Of a DNA stretch of 64,000 nt, positions 48,712 through 58,919 are shown one piece after another. The translations under genes and the position numbers were made by a program. Numbering within the stretch: position 1 is the first letter of the stretch; each line of letters starts with the position of its first letter. The DNA comes from Phytoseiulus persimilis (Eukaryota; Arthropoda; Arachnida; Mesostigmata; Phytoseiidae), in contig CM075101.1 in the NCBI GenBank assembly GCA_037576195.1, forward strand, positions 11,656,001-11,720,000, in the 5' to 3' direction. The notes under the pieces are model-generated. The model saw only the letters and a list, made by a program, of their open reading frames with translations. It had not been told where the DNA came from and did no database searches.

Positions 48712-50580
48712 TATCATCATTGATATCGCCGTCAGCACTCAACCACAACGTGGTTTGAGAGAAAAGGCCTGAGGTGAGCACTCCATAATTTATGCCATGA
48801 CATTTCTTATTCGAGGAAGCAACACTAAAAATGATCCCAAGAGAACATTCCTTGGAAAATACGATCTGGCAATCCACGAGGATTATGACAAACTTATTGT
48901 TTCCCGTTCGGAGTCCGATCGTTTGTGATGACCGATTTCCTCAAATGTCTTAACGAGAGTGTGGAATTGACCTCTGAACCTTGCATCTGGAGTCATCATT
49001 TTTCGCTCTAACTTTGACCGGAATTCCGCTGTGACGGACAATGTTTCCAATCGCTTTTCATAGTGCCACGAACCTTTCGAGCACCCCAGGGCCTCAATTT
49101 GCAGCAGCCGCGCTTGTGGATGAATGATTCTGACAAAGTCCGCGAAATATATGTCTGAGTTGCGCAAACTCCTTGTGGCTTAGGTGACGGAATCCGCTCG
49201 ATTCCTGATCACGGGCCGAGCCCGACGTTTCCGAATTCCAATGAAACAATCCAGGACTCTCACGGAGCTCTCAACACAGAAAACACCAGACCTCTTCTTC
49301 GCATTGGTTTCCGCGGAAGCTATCATAAGAAGGGAGAAATATTCCGCATCCCGCACCTATGCAAGCACGTACACGCAAAAGCGACATAGATTTTCCGTGT
49401 CATAGAAGCGAGATGGCCTCATGTCTTGATGTGTTTTGGAGAACTTCCATACAATCCCCGTTCCCGCCGACTCGTTCCCTGTCATCGGTCCCTCGGTATA
49501 AGCCCTTCAGGCGATTTCTGAAACCTTGTATTATTGCCCGGCTGTCGATGAATATTCCATTGAAGGAATCGACATTTAGGTGCAAGTCCATGCCACCTCT
49601 AAACCAGCGCAAGAGCAGCGATGTTCGACGTTAACATGAGGAATCTCGCTGGAGATCTCCCGCAGACAAACATATCAGGTCGTTTTCTCCACAGTTGAGT
49701 ATAGACGGAGTTACTCACTTGGAGCTCAGCTACGGTTCAACGATCCACTGCGGTGGAATCGCCAGCAGAGTCCGCAGGGTCCGATCAGAAATGCGGAAAA
49801 CCCAAAACCTCTGGCGAGTTTCGCGTCGAATGGTCCCACTCAAGGAACTTTCCGAGTGCAGAATCGAGCAGGCGGGGGGGTCGATGGAACTGACCATCGG
49901 TCTCATACTGACCACAACCGAACCGGACAGTCGATTCCAACGACGCCAGATTGATAACTCGACACCAAAAGCTGATTTCGGCGCTGAACGCCCTATTCAA
50001 TGCATCACGGTACCCAAATATAACCCGAAACGCCGGACCAATGTACCCCATCGCTCTAGCTGTGCTCCCTTGAGCGTCACTTCAGCCGAATGTTGTTCCT
50101 CTAGCCCAAGACGCTCTTGAGAACAACAATGAGGGAGATGGGGCTGATCGGCGTATAGCTCACGAGCATACAGCGCGACTGCGATGTGGTGTGTGTGTGC
50201 GACGTTCTTAAATAAGAAGCTCTCATCACAAGCTACTGAACTCGTATGCTTGACTCCGACGCAATCTCTCGGAGAACTCGAGCCAGTGCTCGACCGATCA
50301 CCCATGTCGCCTGGGCCCCCGGATTTCGTGCTATTCGTACTCATCAGTTCCGAAGACTTGTCCGACTCCGGCTCGTCGTTCCAGGGAAGTTCAGTAGAGA
50401 GAGAATACCTTTCGCACCGCAAACGTCTCCACATAGCTAATGAGTTAAGTTGGCGATTATTTGATCAAGGGAGATTCACGAATGAAGAGGAACGTAATGA
50501 TCAGCAGATTGTGACGAAGGAGATTCCGATCGTCCATTCACGATGATTGACTTCTGCAGAGCACCTGCACGGGGTTCCGA

Positions 50581-50584
<4 letters not shown>

Positions 50585-50631
<47 letters not shown>
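50585..50631. repeat. (AG)n microsatellite
   Basis: About 23 perfect AG dinucleotides in a row. On the minus strand this reads as a (CT)n tract and yields the artificial LSLSLS stretch seen in minus-strand frames. Confidence 0.97.
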
Positions 50632-50633
<2 letters not shown>

Positions 50634-51652
50634 CGGTCGGAAATACGACTAGCTGAGGGACAGGAGTTGTGAGCTGCAAGGTCGTCGATGAATGCTGCCG
50701 ACGGATTCGCATGCAATAAATTGCTTCTTCCCTTCCTGCCCATTTTCCAAGTCTGGAACCCTCATCGCCGGTATCGAGCTCCCGATTCCTTGGAAAAAAA
50801 ACGACGAGCCTTTTCCGGACGGCACGATAGTATGATCCATCCTTCCTTGTGATCATGTTTCTTAAGATTCTCTTAGTCGATATGGCAAGATTCCGTGACC
50901 ACTCGAAAGGTTTCGTTGCATCCCACAACAACAACGCTATGGGCGAGGGATACCGACTGATTCCCAAAATATCAGATCAAAGAAACTTCTCCAGGGGGAG
51001 GCTTGGCGCCGATTCCCACAGAACGAGCGAAACCGCTTTATTCGCCCCCGGAACGACATCCATGACGACTGTGCCGTTGATGGAATGCCGGCCGGGGATA
51101 GAATGTGTGAGGCTATCCAATAAGAAGCCAATAGACCTCGTCCTACCGCGACGCCATCGCAGCACGCTTCTGACACCTGGTATCGAGCAGTTGTGGTGTT
51201 TCTTGCGTCCGACAACGTGACCTTCTCGAGACTTACCCTCAGGAACCCTTTCCGCTGATCTGCTTCGCAGCTCTAGTTTTCGTGCTGCGGTTGAAATATC
51301 ATGAAGCAATCCCGCGAGCCAATGATCGTGCTTCAACTCGATTAGGTACAGTTCGCCAGGAATCTCAAAGAACCATGAACAGGATACGAGTCCAACGTTC
51401 GCACTTGAAAACTCTGACGGTCTAGCCCAGTGGTTCTAAAACTCCACTGACCCATCGACCCCCTAGGCGACTTCGTTGAAGTTTATGGACTGCCGAACCC
51501 CAAGGGGTCGACCGTCGACCCTTGATCCACCTACGTGGACGCCAAGAAGTATGGTCGAATCCACCGCGGCATCACCTCTGTACACCGGAGATCGGCTATC
51601 GATCACTTTGAGAATCACCGGTCTAGCCGATGACGCCGACTGGGAAAACATG

Positions 51653-52057
51653 TCAGCGTACAGCATGCATCCAATTCTTGCGAGTCGGCATGGTATGATT
51701 GCCTTCATTCAAAGTCAGGAAGGAGTCGACAAGCTTCACCGAGTTCGAGAGCTCCCGGTCTGTTACCTCGAAAACCATGTGTTTCAGGTTGATGAGTCTG
51801 AGAGCCTTCCCTTCCTGGATCGGTGATTTCCGTAATCTGAGTCGGGCTGAAACCTCTTTCAGGCACGCACAATCAATGAAATCTGCCGGCATAGGGGAAT
51901 CGAGGAGCACGGCAACCATGTTTGAGGGGAAATGCGCCAAGAAACTAGACGGAAACGCTTCGTAGCGTATTCCCTCCGGAGTGACGTCGAGTCGGGTGCC
52001 TGGAGTCCATGTTTCCCCTTGCGGGGTATGGGAAGCTCGAGTTGAAGTCCATCTCAT
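51653..52057 (-). CDS. Candidate exon of unknown protein
   Basis: A minus-strand frame of 134 codons. Its middle has balanced composition and alternating leucines: FLAHFPSNMVAVLLDS, LRLINLKHMVFEV, VKLVDSFLTLNEG. That is reminiscent of irregular leucine-rich regions such as in the F-box protein at 37-39 kb. An acceptor-like GACGATTCCAG lies right at its start. Plus-strand frames overlap it, and no partner exon was found. Confidence 0.3.
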   Translation of the reverse strand: MRWTSTRASHTPQGETWTPGTRLDVTPEGIRYEAFPSSFLAHFPSNMVAVLLDSPMPADFIDCACLKEVSARLRLRKSPIQEGKALRLINLKHMVFEVTDRELSNSVKLVDSFLTLNEGNHTMPTRKNWMHAVR

Positions 52058-52935
52058 CTGGAATCGTCGTCAAGCTGTATCACAACGCTCTCCGCTCCGT
52101 TTTCTCAACATCCTGCTTTCCGAGAAACTCCTCTTCAGCCTTAAAGCTAACATGGTCGCGGAACTGAAAAAAACTGGGCTGATCCCAGCCATTCGGGGAA
52201 TCATGAGCTCCATACAATCGAATGTTCGAGCCTCGATGAGTTGGTTATTGTCGAAGGAGATTCAGAGAGATGCGGTGACTTGTGACCGCGGAACCTGACC
52301 AATACCCCAACTGTCAATCTTAACCATGAACAATCGTCATCGTAACCATAAATTAGCAATGCTTATCGCAATTATAACCTATGGCTGTCGTGACCTAATC
52401 GTCGTCGAAAGTAGCTCTGCGTCGCCTCGACCCCTCAGATGCAGTTCAAACAACGCAGAGCGAAATTTCGACCGCGAGCTCAATGCATCATAGGAGGCGC
52501 CTCAGTGGGAACCAGCGGTGTCGAAAACCCTTCGCAACAACCTCATCGATCGGGATCCCGGATCAATGAGGTCGCTACCTATGCTTCCAGGTTCACTAAT
52601 CAGGCGAAAGGAGAGAACTCACCGGGGGAGGCGTATACCGGGTTCAACCAAAACCATCTTACCGAAACCCAATTAACCGACTTGTGCCCTCTCCCAATCA
52701 CGATGTTATTCACGCTGGTTCGACGGGCTGCAGAAAGAATCGAGACCTCTCTGGCGGTGGAGACTGAGAACGAAAAATCCGCGAGAGCCTCGCGATAGTC
52801 ACTGATAGCAGTTGCTGCAAGTCCTTATGAAGAACAGCATTCTCCTGAATCCAGCGCTGTGGTGCGCGTAGCATGGCAGTGAACACGCGTATCAGTCGCG
52901 CGCGGCGTGAAATATCTTCACAGGTGAAATCGGGA

Positions 52936-53209
52936 GTCGGCTCGTTGGCCGTGTGGCATAAACCAACGCATTTGGTGCCACGCTAAGCTAGCAATCGCGG
53001 GTTCGATCCCCGGCCGACAACAGAAATTTCTTATGTGGTAAAAAGAGGATTTAATTTGTATCAGAATTAAATCTGAACCATCTTAAGACCCAAACCCACC
53101 GCCCGCAATGGGATTTGCGAGGCGATAGGGAGTGTTACTGAAGCAATACCGGAAGGTATTTCCGGGACCCTTCTGAGGGCTGGCTGAGAGGTTCAGCCGG
53201 AAAAGAAAA
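52936..53209 (+). mobile_element. Full-length tRNA-derived SINE
   Basis: 274 bp flanked by a perfect 14-bp target duplication AGGTGAAATCGGGA (52922-52935 and 53210-53223). The head (52936-53020) is tRNA-like: GTCGGC at the 5' end pairs with GCCGAC after the T arm. It has a RNA polymerase III A-box-like word TGGCCGTGTGG (52946-52956, one mismatch to consensus) and a canonical B box GGTTCGATCC (53000-53009). The body and 3' end are shared with the copies at 14750-14936 and 35471-35537. It ends in an A-rich tail, AAAAGAAAA. Tick and mite genomes carry tRNA-derived SINEs; whether this belongs to a named family needs comparison. Confidence 0.92.
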
Positions 53210-54239
53210 AGGTGAAATCGGGAACTCCCTGATGGAACAGGGGGGCCGGCTTCTGTTCGCATCTTCGACTGAGAAACGAAAAGCTTGTCCCTTCAGTGGC
53301 TTATCTTTCCATTCGTACAGTTACTATTCTTACTCGACAGCAACAAGAAGTGCGACTATTTGCCTTCCCGTCTGATTCCATGAGTTTCGTCTCCGGTCGC
53401 AATTCGGAACAGCCATAAATTCAGATCAGCGCTTGAGTGCCCATTTCCGTGGAACAGTTTGTTAGGGCGTCTAAGGTCGCGCTGTTTACTGCGGGATAAC
53501 AGCGTCGAGAGACATTTCATCTTGGATGATGGAAGATATCGCCTCATGTTTACTCAGCCGGAGGGTGGTGACGTCGTCGAGAATGGTTGTTGACAGCTCG
53601 AGTTACATGATGTACTCGATGCTGGTCGCTGAACAGCCTTCGATGAAATCGCCCATTGAGACTGTGACGGCTCCCACGAGACGCATTGTCTGGCGGCAGA
53701 GGAGTCGACCAAACTTCCTGCAAGGTAGCGTGGCAAGGTAGCAACAACGATATTGCTGATTCACCTGCATCTTTCCCGAACCACGTTGAGTCCGCGTGAC
53801 TGGACGTTTCACTGCGCCAGCAAGTTCTCCCCGGCGAATCATCCAAACTTATTGTTCTGTACAGAATTTCGAATCGAGTGCTCAGATACGAGAGATAGGG
53901 CAATTTTGGGATTCACTCCAGCTCCATATTCTTTTGCCGGTTTCCACGGCATTTTCCCGAGAATGTAGCCCGGATCAGCCGAGCGGTTCTCCCGCACCAT
54001 GGAAATCAATACCAACTGAAATCGGCCCTTGCGAGGCCGATGGTTCGGCTGTGCGCGGCCAAACCGCTCGATTTCTTAGATGGCGCTCATTTTTCGATGA
54101 ACTTTGCGGTTCTGCAGAGGGAGCTGGACCATTTCAGCGAAGATACAGCTTCCTGATCATGCCGCGCTCGATTGTGTCTGAAATCTGACTGGATTCCGCG
54201 CTGTTTGTATCCTCCATGAATTCTCAGCGCCCCCAGGTG

Positions 54240-55157
54240 CGAAGCCATGTGCGATCGAGATTAGGAGCTCAGAACTTTCGCGTCTACCCAACATCATCGA
54301 GGCTCCACTGTACTTGCTTACCATCGACATACCAGCCATCGTCATGCCTGCCAATTAGAATGGCCTCTATGATATTTGTGTTATCGCTTTTTCGTTAGTG
54401 AGGTGACCCCGGGTGAGGTTTCACCCCGGGTAGACCGCCACCGAGAGGCCTGCAGCCACAACTCACGGCCTATTTTCCATGGCACATAGCGATTGCCATA
54501 GTGAGCCTGGAACACGATACGAGCTGTCTGATCGGTTAACCATTTCCTTGTGGATATCTACCAGAGCTCACTCGAATCGCGGTCATCCCAGGATTCCCTT
54601 GGCGGGCTCCACGATCCTCTTAGCAGAGCTTCCATGGAAACCGATCCTCTCCCAGGTCGATCTCGATGTCCTGAAATGGCCTGTTCTGATGATCCATTAC
54701 GAGCGATTCTTTATCATCATCGAAAATCTACCGCTCGCCCACCCTAACATCGAGGTGAGGGTTGGGGTGTCGTTTCTCCATCGATCCGCGTTCCGAGCTG
54801 ATTGCGCAGCAGTCGATCTGGATGAATTCCGCATGATGTTCTCGATTCGTCATCGAAGCTCGCCGCGAACACCGCGGTTGGTATGCGAGAGTTTGAGCAT
54901 CCTCAGGCTGCCACTGCGACGATCTGATCGGTAGGCAGCACGACTCCAGCCAGGCTCATGTCGAACACCCCCCAGCCGAGAAATACAACTTCGACTCCGA
55001 AACTTCCATCAAAATTCCTCTACAAGTCCTCGAATTCCACATCGAAGAGGCGTGCGGTGGATCCAGATTGTTTATCGTGCTTGAACTGATCCATTATACC
55101 AACCCTCGCCACGCCTTCATCTTCCGTTACCGAGCGATCAATGTGGCGGCGGCGTGA
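54240..55157 (+). CDS. Candidate exons of a protein with repeated segments
   Basis: Three plus-strand pieces share a pattern. 54240-54358 follows the acceptor CTCAGCGCCCCCAG and contains IIEAPLYLLTIDIPAI. 54641-54754 contains VLKWPVLMIHYERFFIIIEN and LAHPN and ends at GAG|GTGAGG. 54918-55157 contains IPLQVLEFHIEEACGGSRLF, IVLELIHYTNP and FIFRYRAI and ends in TGA. The last two align as repeats: a VL..x..I strand, then R(L/F)FI(V/I)(L/I)E and (T/A)(N/H)P. This suggests duplicated exons of a beta-rich or leucine-rich repeat protein. I could not join the pieces in one consistent phase, so the gene model is open. Confidence 0.35.
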
Positions 55158-57134
55158 GTAACACCTAGAAACCGGTTTCAGCTATCATTCCGAAAGTCTC
55201 AATTTGGGGCGATGATTCCATTTCGAGCGACAGCCATCGGGCAGGGACGCTCGTAGAACGTACTCATAGATTTAGCAAAGTCGAAGGTCGTGCCGGCTCC
55301 GCTGACGTAATTTGGAGAGGGTCTCTGACCAAACGGTTTATGGAACACGGCATCGATCTGCAGTGAGATAAAACGGCGAGCTCATAGTGGAGCAACGGAG
55401 CGTGGCTCTTGCTAGACAGCATCGAAATCGGTGGACACGTCATTGCTTCACGGGCTTCTCTCCTGTCCGTTGGACTGTTGCTCTCGTTTCCCTTATTCCA
55501 GGCGTAATTGCGAGATTTCAGCTTGGCGGTCAAGTACAGCGCTCTCGATCCACGCTGCCCTGATTTCCCGCGAGCGACTGCCGAATGCTCCCGTCCTGTC
55601 TTTGCATCTCTCGGAATCAGGGGTGTCGGCATGGGGACCAGCTTCACATCCGGCGAAGGAGACAGTTGAATCCTGCTGCGGAGGACACAGTGGGATCGCG
55701 GTCCGCCGAAACCGGGCTTGGCATACTGCTGACTCCGTGACGAGCTGAACGAAGAGATGATTGCGGGGAGCTGGCTGTGCTCGGAAAGCAGGATATCTGT
55801 CGCAGCTCGGAATTCGTTGTAAACGAGTTCGTTATAGTGGGTTCCGTCGGAGGTTTGGAGTGTTACAGTTTCCAGCTCGGCTGTCCAATTCGATATGGTT
55901 TCCCGCGGAGGTGTTCACATGAACCAGATCTACACAAACGTGATTCAACAGGGCCCTCGATTCTGGCGAAGTCATTGCGACGAGAACTTTCGCTTCCGGG
56001 GGGCGAAGGGGAGCCCGGAAGATATGAGGCGTCAGAACGAACTCCGGCGGGTTGGGGGTCTGTGCGACAGCCCTGTCGGATCCCCCTGGGAGAACGGCTT
56101 GCTGCGCAAGCCCTCGCTCAACTCGGTCGAGTTAGCCCTCGTACTGCGATCCCACCGCTTTCCCAACACTCCCATCCCAGCCCGCCGCCCAGCCTCCGCC
56201 GATGCTGGTGCCTTAGGTCAGCATGATCTCCCTGCTTCCCCAGAACTCTCCCCCCGGTTGCTATGGCTCTTGGGACCAACCAGGCTCCGTAGCCCGTGGT
56301 GTTTCTCCTGATAACCGACACCCTGTGACGTCCCTTGTAGCCACTGTCCTCCTTCAGAGCTTTCTTGGCTCCCCTGGTCCCCGCTCCCCTCCCGAAAATC
56401 CTCCTCCCCCCGGACTTCCCCTCAGCGGAGGGTGAAGCCGGAGGCGAGGGTCGAGTTGAGGAGGAAGGCTCCGCGCCGCGTACTGCTGCCGCATTGGAAG
56501 CTCACACACAATCGCCCGGAGCACCGGGTAGGCAGAATCATCGGCCCATGACTACAGCGCTGCCTGCTGCGGCTCTCGACGACACAGGCGAGCACACAAA
56601 CAAGGAGGCTACACACTGCCCGAATACATACTGTCCGAAATTCCGGCAAACGAAACTCATCGTATACTGAAAAGAGCATGCTCAAATCGCGAAAACAACG
56701 GATGTCCGCTTCCAATGTCCGTCTTTGCCTCGGATGTCCGCCGGACGCGTGTCCGTCTTTTGCGGGAAAAATGTCCGCTCACGTGGCGTCTCCAGTCTTA
56801 AGCTTCTTCAGCAGTTATAATCTGGTGAAATCTGGTGGAGCGGATTGCAGTAGTAGAAATATTGCACATGATTAGATGGCGCTACGATCGCTTTGAGCGG
56901 CGCGAAGAGAAGACGCTCAGTATCAACAGCAGTCCGCTGAACACAGATTGTGTTGATGACAGGGAATCAGTTCGAAGGAATTCTGTGAAACACTGGCGAG
57001 AAAGTTCGAAGTGAGCGTTGATGTGCGAGTAGCTCGGTTGGAAATCGAGCAGAAAAGCATGGCTCAACGACGAGATCGGGATCAGGAGAACCAGGAAGAA
57101 AGAAAAGTAAGGCTGCACGTATGTTTTTGGAAGC
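55158..57134. other. No confirmed gene; GC-rich segment
   Basis: 55.2-56.1 kb holds overlapping frames on both strands with no recognised motif. 56150-56560 is C/G-rich and gives proline-rich frames in several readings. 56700-56790 contains at least six TGTCCG words in 80 bp. 56800-57130 shows nothing. Confidence 0.4.
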
Positions 57135-57880
57135 CCATCGCGTGCGGACACGATTCTCTGTTCGTTCGGGAGCAGTCTATTCGACGTAGCTTTGAACTCA
57201 TGGAGATGGTGGACGAATTTCCCGTGATAATCTACCAGACCGAGAAGCGAACCTTCTTCGACGTGGGAGTAGTTTGAATAGCCGCTGTCCCCTCGGGGTC
57301 CGCTTTAATACCCCTATCTGACACGATCAGCCCGACCTACTTGACTCTTGGTTGAGCGAAGTTGAACTCCTCGAGTTTCATTCGAAAATCCCACTCTTGT
57401 AGTCGGAGCATGCCGTGAAGACGTCGCTCATAAGTGGTAGGGTTGGATGCCATGACGAGAATGTCATCGAGATACACCAGGGCCCCCTCCAGGCCAGCCA
57501 GAGCCTGTTCGATGGCTTTCTGGAGGATCATCGGCGCCGTCTCGAAGCCGAAAACCAGCCTTTTTTACTTGAACAGGCCGCGATGGGTAAAAGTTGTGGT
57601 CAAAAACTGAGTGTCTTCGTCCAGCCGAAGCTGCAGGTACGCTACCGCGAGGTCGAGCTGGGTGAGGAGCTTGTTCCCCGGAAAACTCGACATAATTTCT
57701 CTTATGTCGGGAAGTAGGTGATTCGAATCTTCCAGAGCTGCATTCAGGCCTGAAGAATAATTCGCACACCCTCTGAGGGTTTCATTCGGCTTCTTGATGC
57801 AGAAAATCGGCGTAGCCGAGTCTGATTGTTCGACGGCCTCGATCGAACCGTTGGCTAACGATGAACGCGCGACGATGAAG
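57135..57880 (-). mobile_element. Gypsy-type LTR retrotransposon reverse transcriptase fragment
   Basis: Read on the minus strand from about 57880: a divergent FCIKKPNETLRGCANYSSGL (the family's KKPNGTLRVCADYS), LLTQLDLAVAYLQLRLDE, THRGLFK, FGFETAPMI, VYLDDILVM (the YLDD catalytic motif intact), VKxVGLIVSDRGI and LGLVDYHGKFVHHL. Two tyrosine codons have become stops (TAA 57565-57567; TAG near 57334), and there is a frameshift near 57235. No LTRs, protease, RNase H or integrase are visible. It is a dead fragment that abuts the MULE on its upstream side. Confidence 0.85.
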
Positions 57881-57889
57881 AAATCGGGG

Positions 57890-58919
57890 TCCCAATGCCG
57901 ACATACGATGCTGCTCGTTCCTCCTTGTACCGGGCACGCTCGAAGATCGTGCCGTCCCTGCCCAAGTTGAGACACGATATCGCACTCGAAGGACACTGGA
58001 GAAAAACAAAGAGAGGCGAATTCTTCTTGTTGTTCGTTGAAGGAACAAACCACCGGCTTCTAGGTTTCAGTACAGCTGAGATGATCAAAGTTCTGTGCCA
58101 CGCAGCGATCGTCTACATGAATGGGACTTTCAGCGTGGTCCCTCGCTTGTTCCATTAGCTTTACAGCCTTCACGCCATGTCAAAGAACCAGATGATCCCT
58201 CTGGAAACGTACGTCAAGATGTTCGAGCTCTTGAAGAATTACGCAATCTCCATAGGGGAGATCTTCGAACCTTCCATTTTTCAGATTGATTTCGGAATCG
58301 CAACGTTGAGAGCCATCGAGTGGAAATTCCCTACGGCACAAATTGAAGGATGTACTTTCCACTTTACGCAGTGTCTATGGAGAAAATGTCGAGCAGTGGG
58401 ACTCGACCGTTTTCACGTTCACGCTGGAGTCCAGAGATTGGTCCGCTTACGTATGGCGCTCGCTCTGATGTCTCTTTGTCGAATTGATGATGCCTGGCTT
58501 GCGATTCGGCTTCGATCGCAAGCCAGGCAACCCATCAACAGCTGGACGAATTCAAGACATACTTCATCGACACATGGTTGGAAAACGCGGCCGTCTTCCC
58601 CAGAGCTCTCTGGAACCACTATAGAGATTACGGACCCCGAACCACCAATCATCTTGAAGGTTGGCATCAGGCTATGAGTGTTGCCCTCCACGGCAAAAAG
58701 CACGTGAATCTCTTCGAGATGATCAGAGAACTCCAGGAACAGGAGGCGAAATACAATGCACAAATGTTGATGCTTCGAATGGGGCACTACCCGCCGCGGA
58801 AGTCAAACAAATACTAGGTCCACAACGAACGCCTCATTACCTTTCAAGATGAATACGAGTCTGATGAATCGACATTGATCCAATATATCTACAATGTCGC
58901 TCTCAACCTACGTTCCTAA
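57890..58919 (+). pseudogene. MULE-type DNA transposase, broken
   Basis: The plus strand encodes a MULE/FLYWCH-associated transposase: YDAARSSLYRARSKIVPSLP, NHRLLGFSTAEMIKVLC, VYMNGTFSVVPRLF, IFQIDFGIATLRAIEWKFP, GCTFHFTQCLWRK, ENAAVFPRALWNHYRDYGPR and TTNHLEGWHQAMSVALHGKK. Damage: stop TAG at 58156-58158, an apparent in-frame deletion after MIPL, a frameshift within a hairpin at 58492-58528, and stop TAG at 58815-58817 shortly before the natural end at TAA 58917-58919. Catalytic acidic residues in VYMNG and FQIDF can be seen, with the usual first aspartate of YMDGTF changed to asparagine. Terminal inverted repeats were not found. It is inactive. Confidence 0.88.
58492..58528. repeat. 14-bp hairpin at a frameshift
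   Basis: The arms GCCTGGCTTGCGAT (58492-58505) and ATCGCAAGCCAGGC (58515-58528) are perfect inverted copies with a 9-base loop. They sit where the transposase reading frame shifts. The second arm looks like a templated insertion copied from the first. Confidence 0.85.

Larger units (their letters stand above)
44257..51652. other. Long stretch without a confirmed gene
   Basis: Dense open frames occur on both strands. The best leads are: 45071-45130 (+), MQSGVRGNPSYTKTIPQQE ending in a GTGAGT donor, with a phase-compatible exon at 45462-45498; 44845-45060 (-) and 46066-46383 (-), both ordinary-looking C-terminal frames; 46526-46797 (-), 89 codons with a serine-rich acidic end; 46790-46940 (+), an antisense competitor ending in GTGAGC; 48290-48512 (+). 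I could not decide between strands for most of them. Confidence 0.3.

Noticed and set aside
50476-50967. 163-aa minus frame with a run of alternating Leu-Ser
   Set aside because: Its core is the (AG)n microsatellite.
52936-53020. A tRNA gene
   Set aside because: The A box has a mismatch, the T stem and acceptor stem are imperfect, and it is fused to a body shared with two other copies and flanked by a target duplication; it is a SINE head.
54410-54436. CCCCGGGT words near 54.42 kb as a regulatory palindrome
   Set aside because: Two short direct copies only; too little to support a site.
57011-57277. 88-aa plus-strand frame
   Set aside because: It is antisense to the continuation of the Gypsy reverse transcriptase (LGLVDYHGKFVHH).
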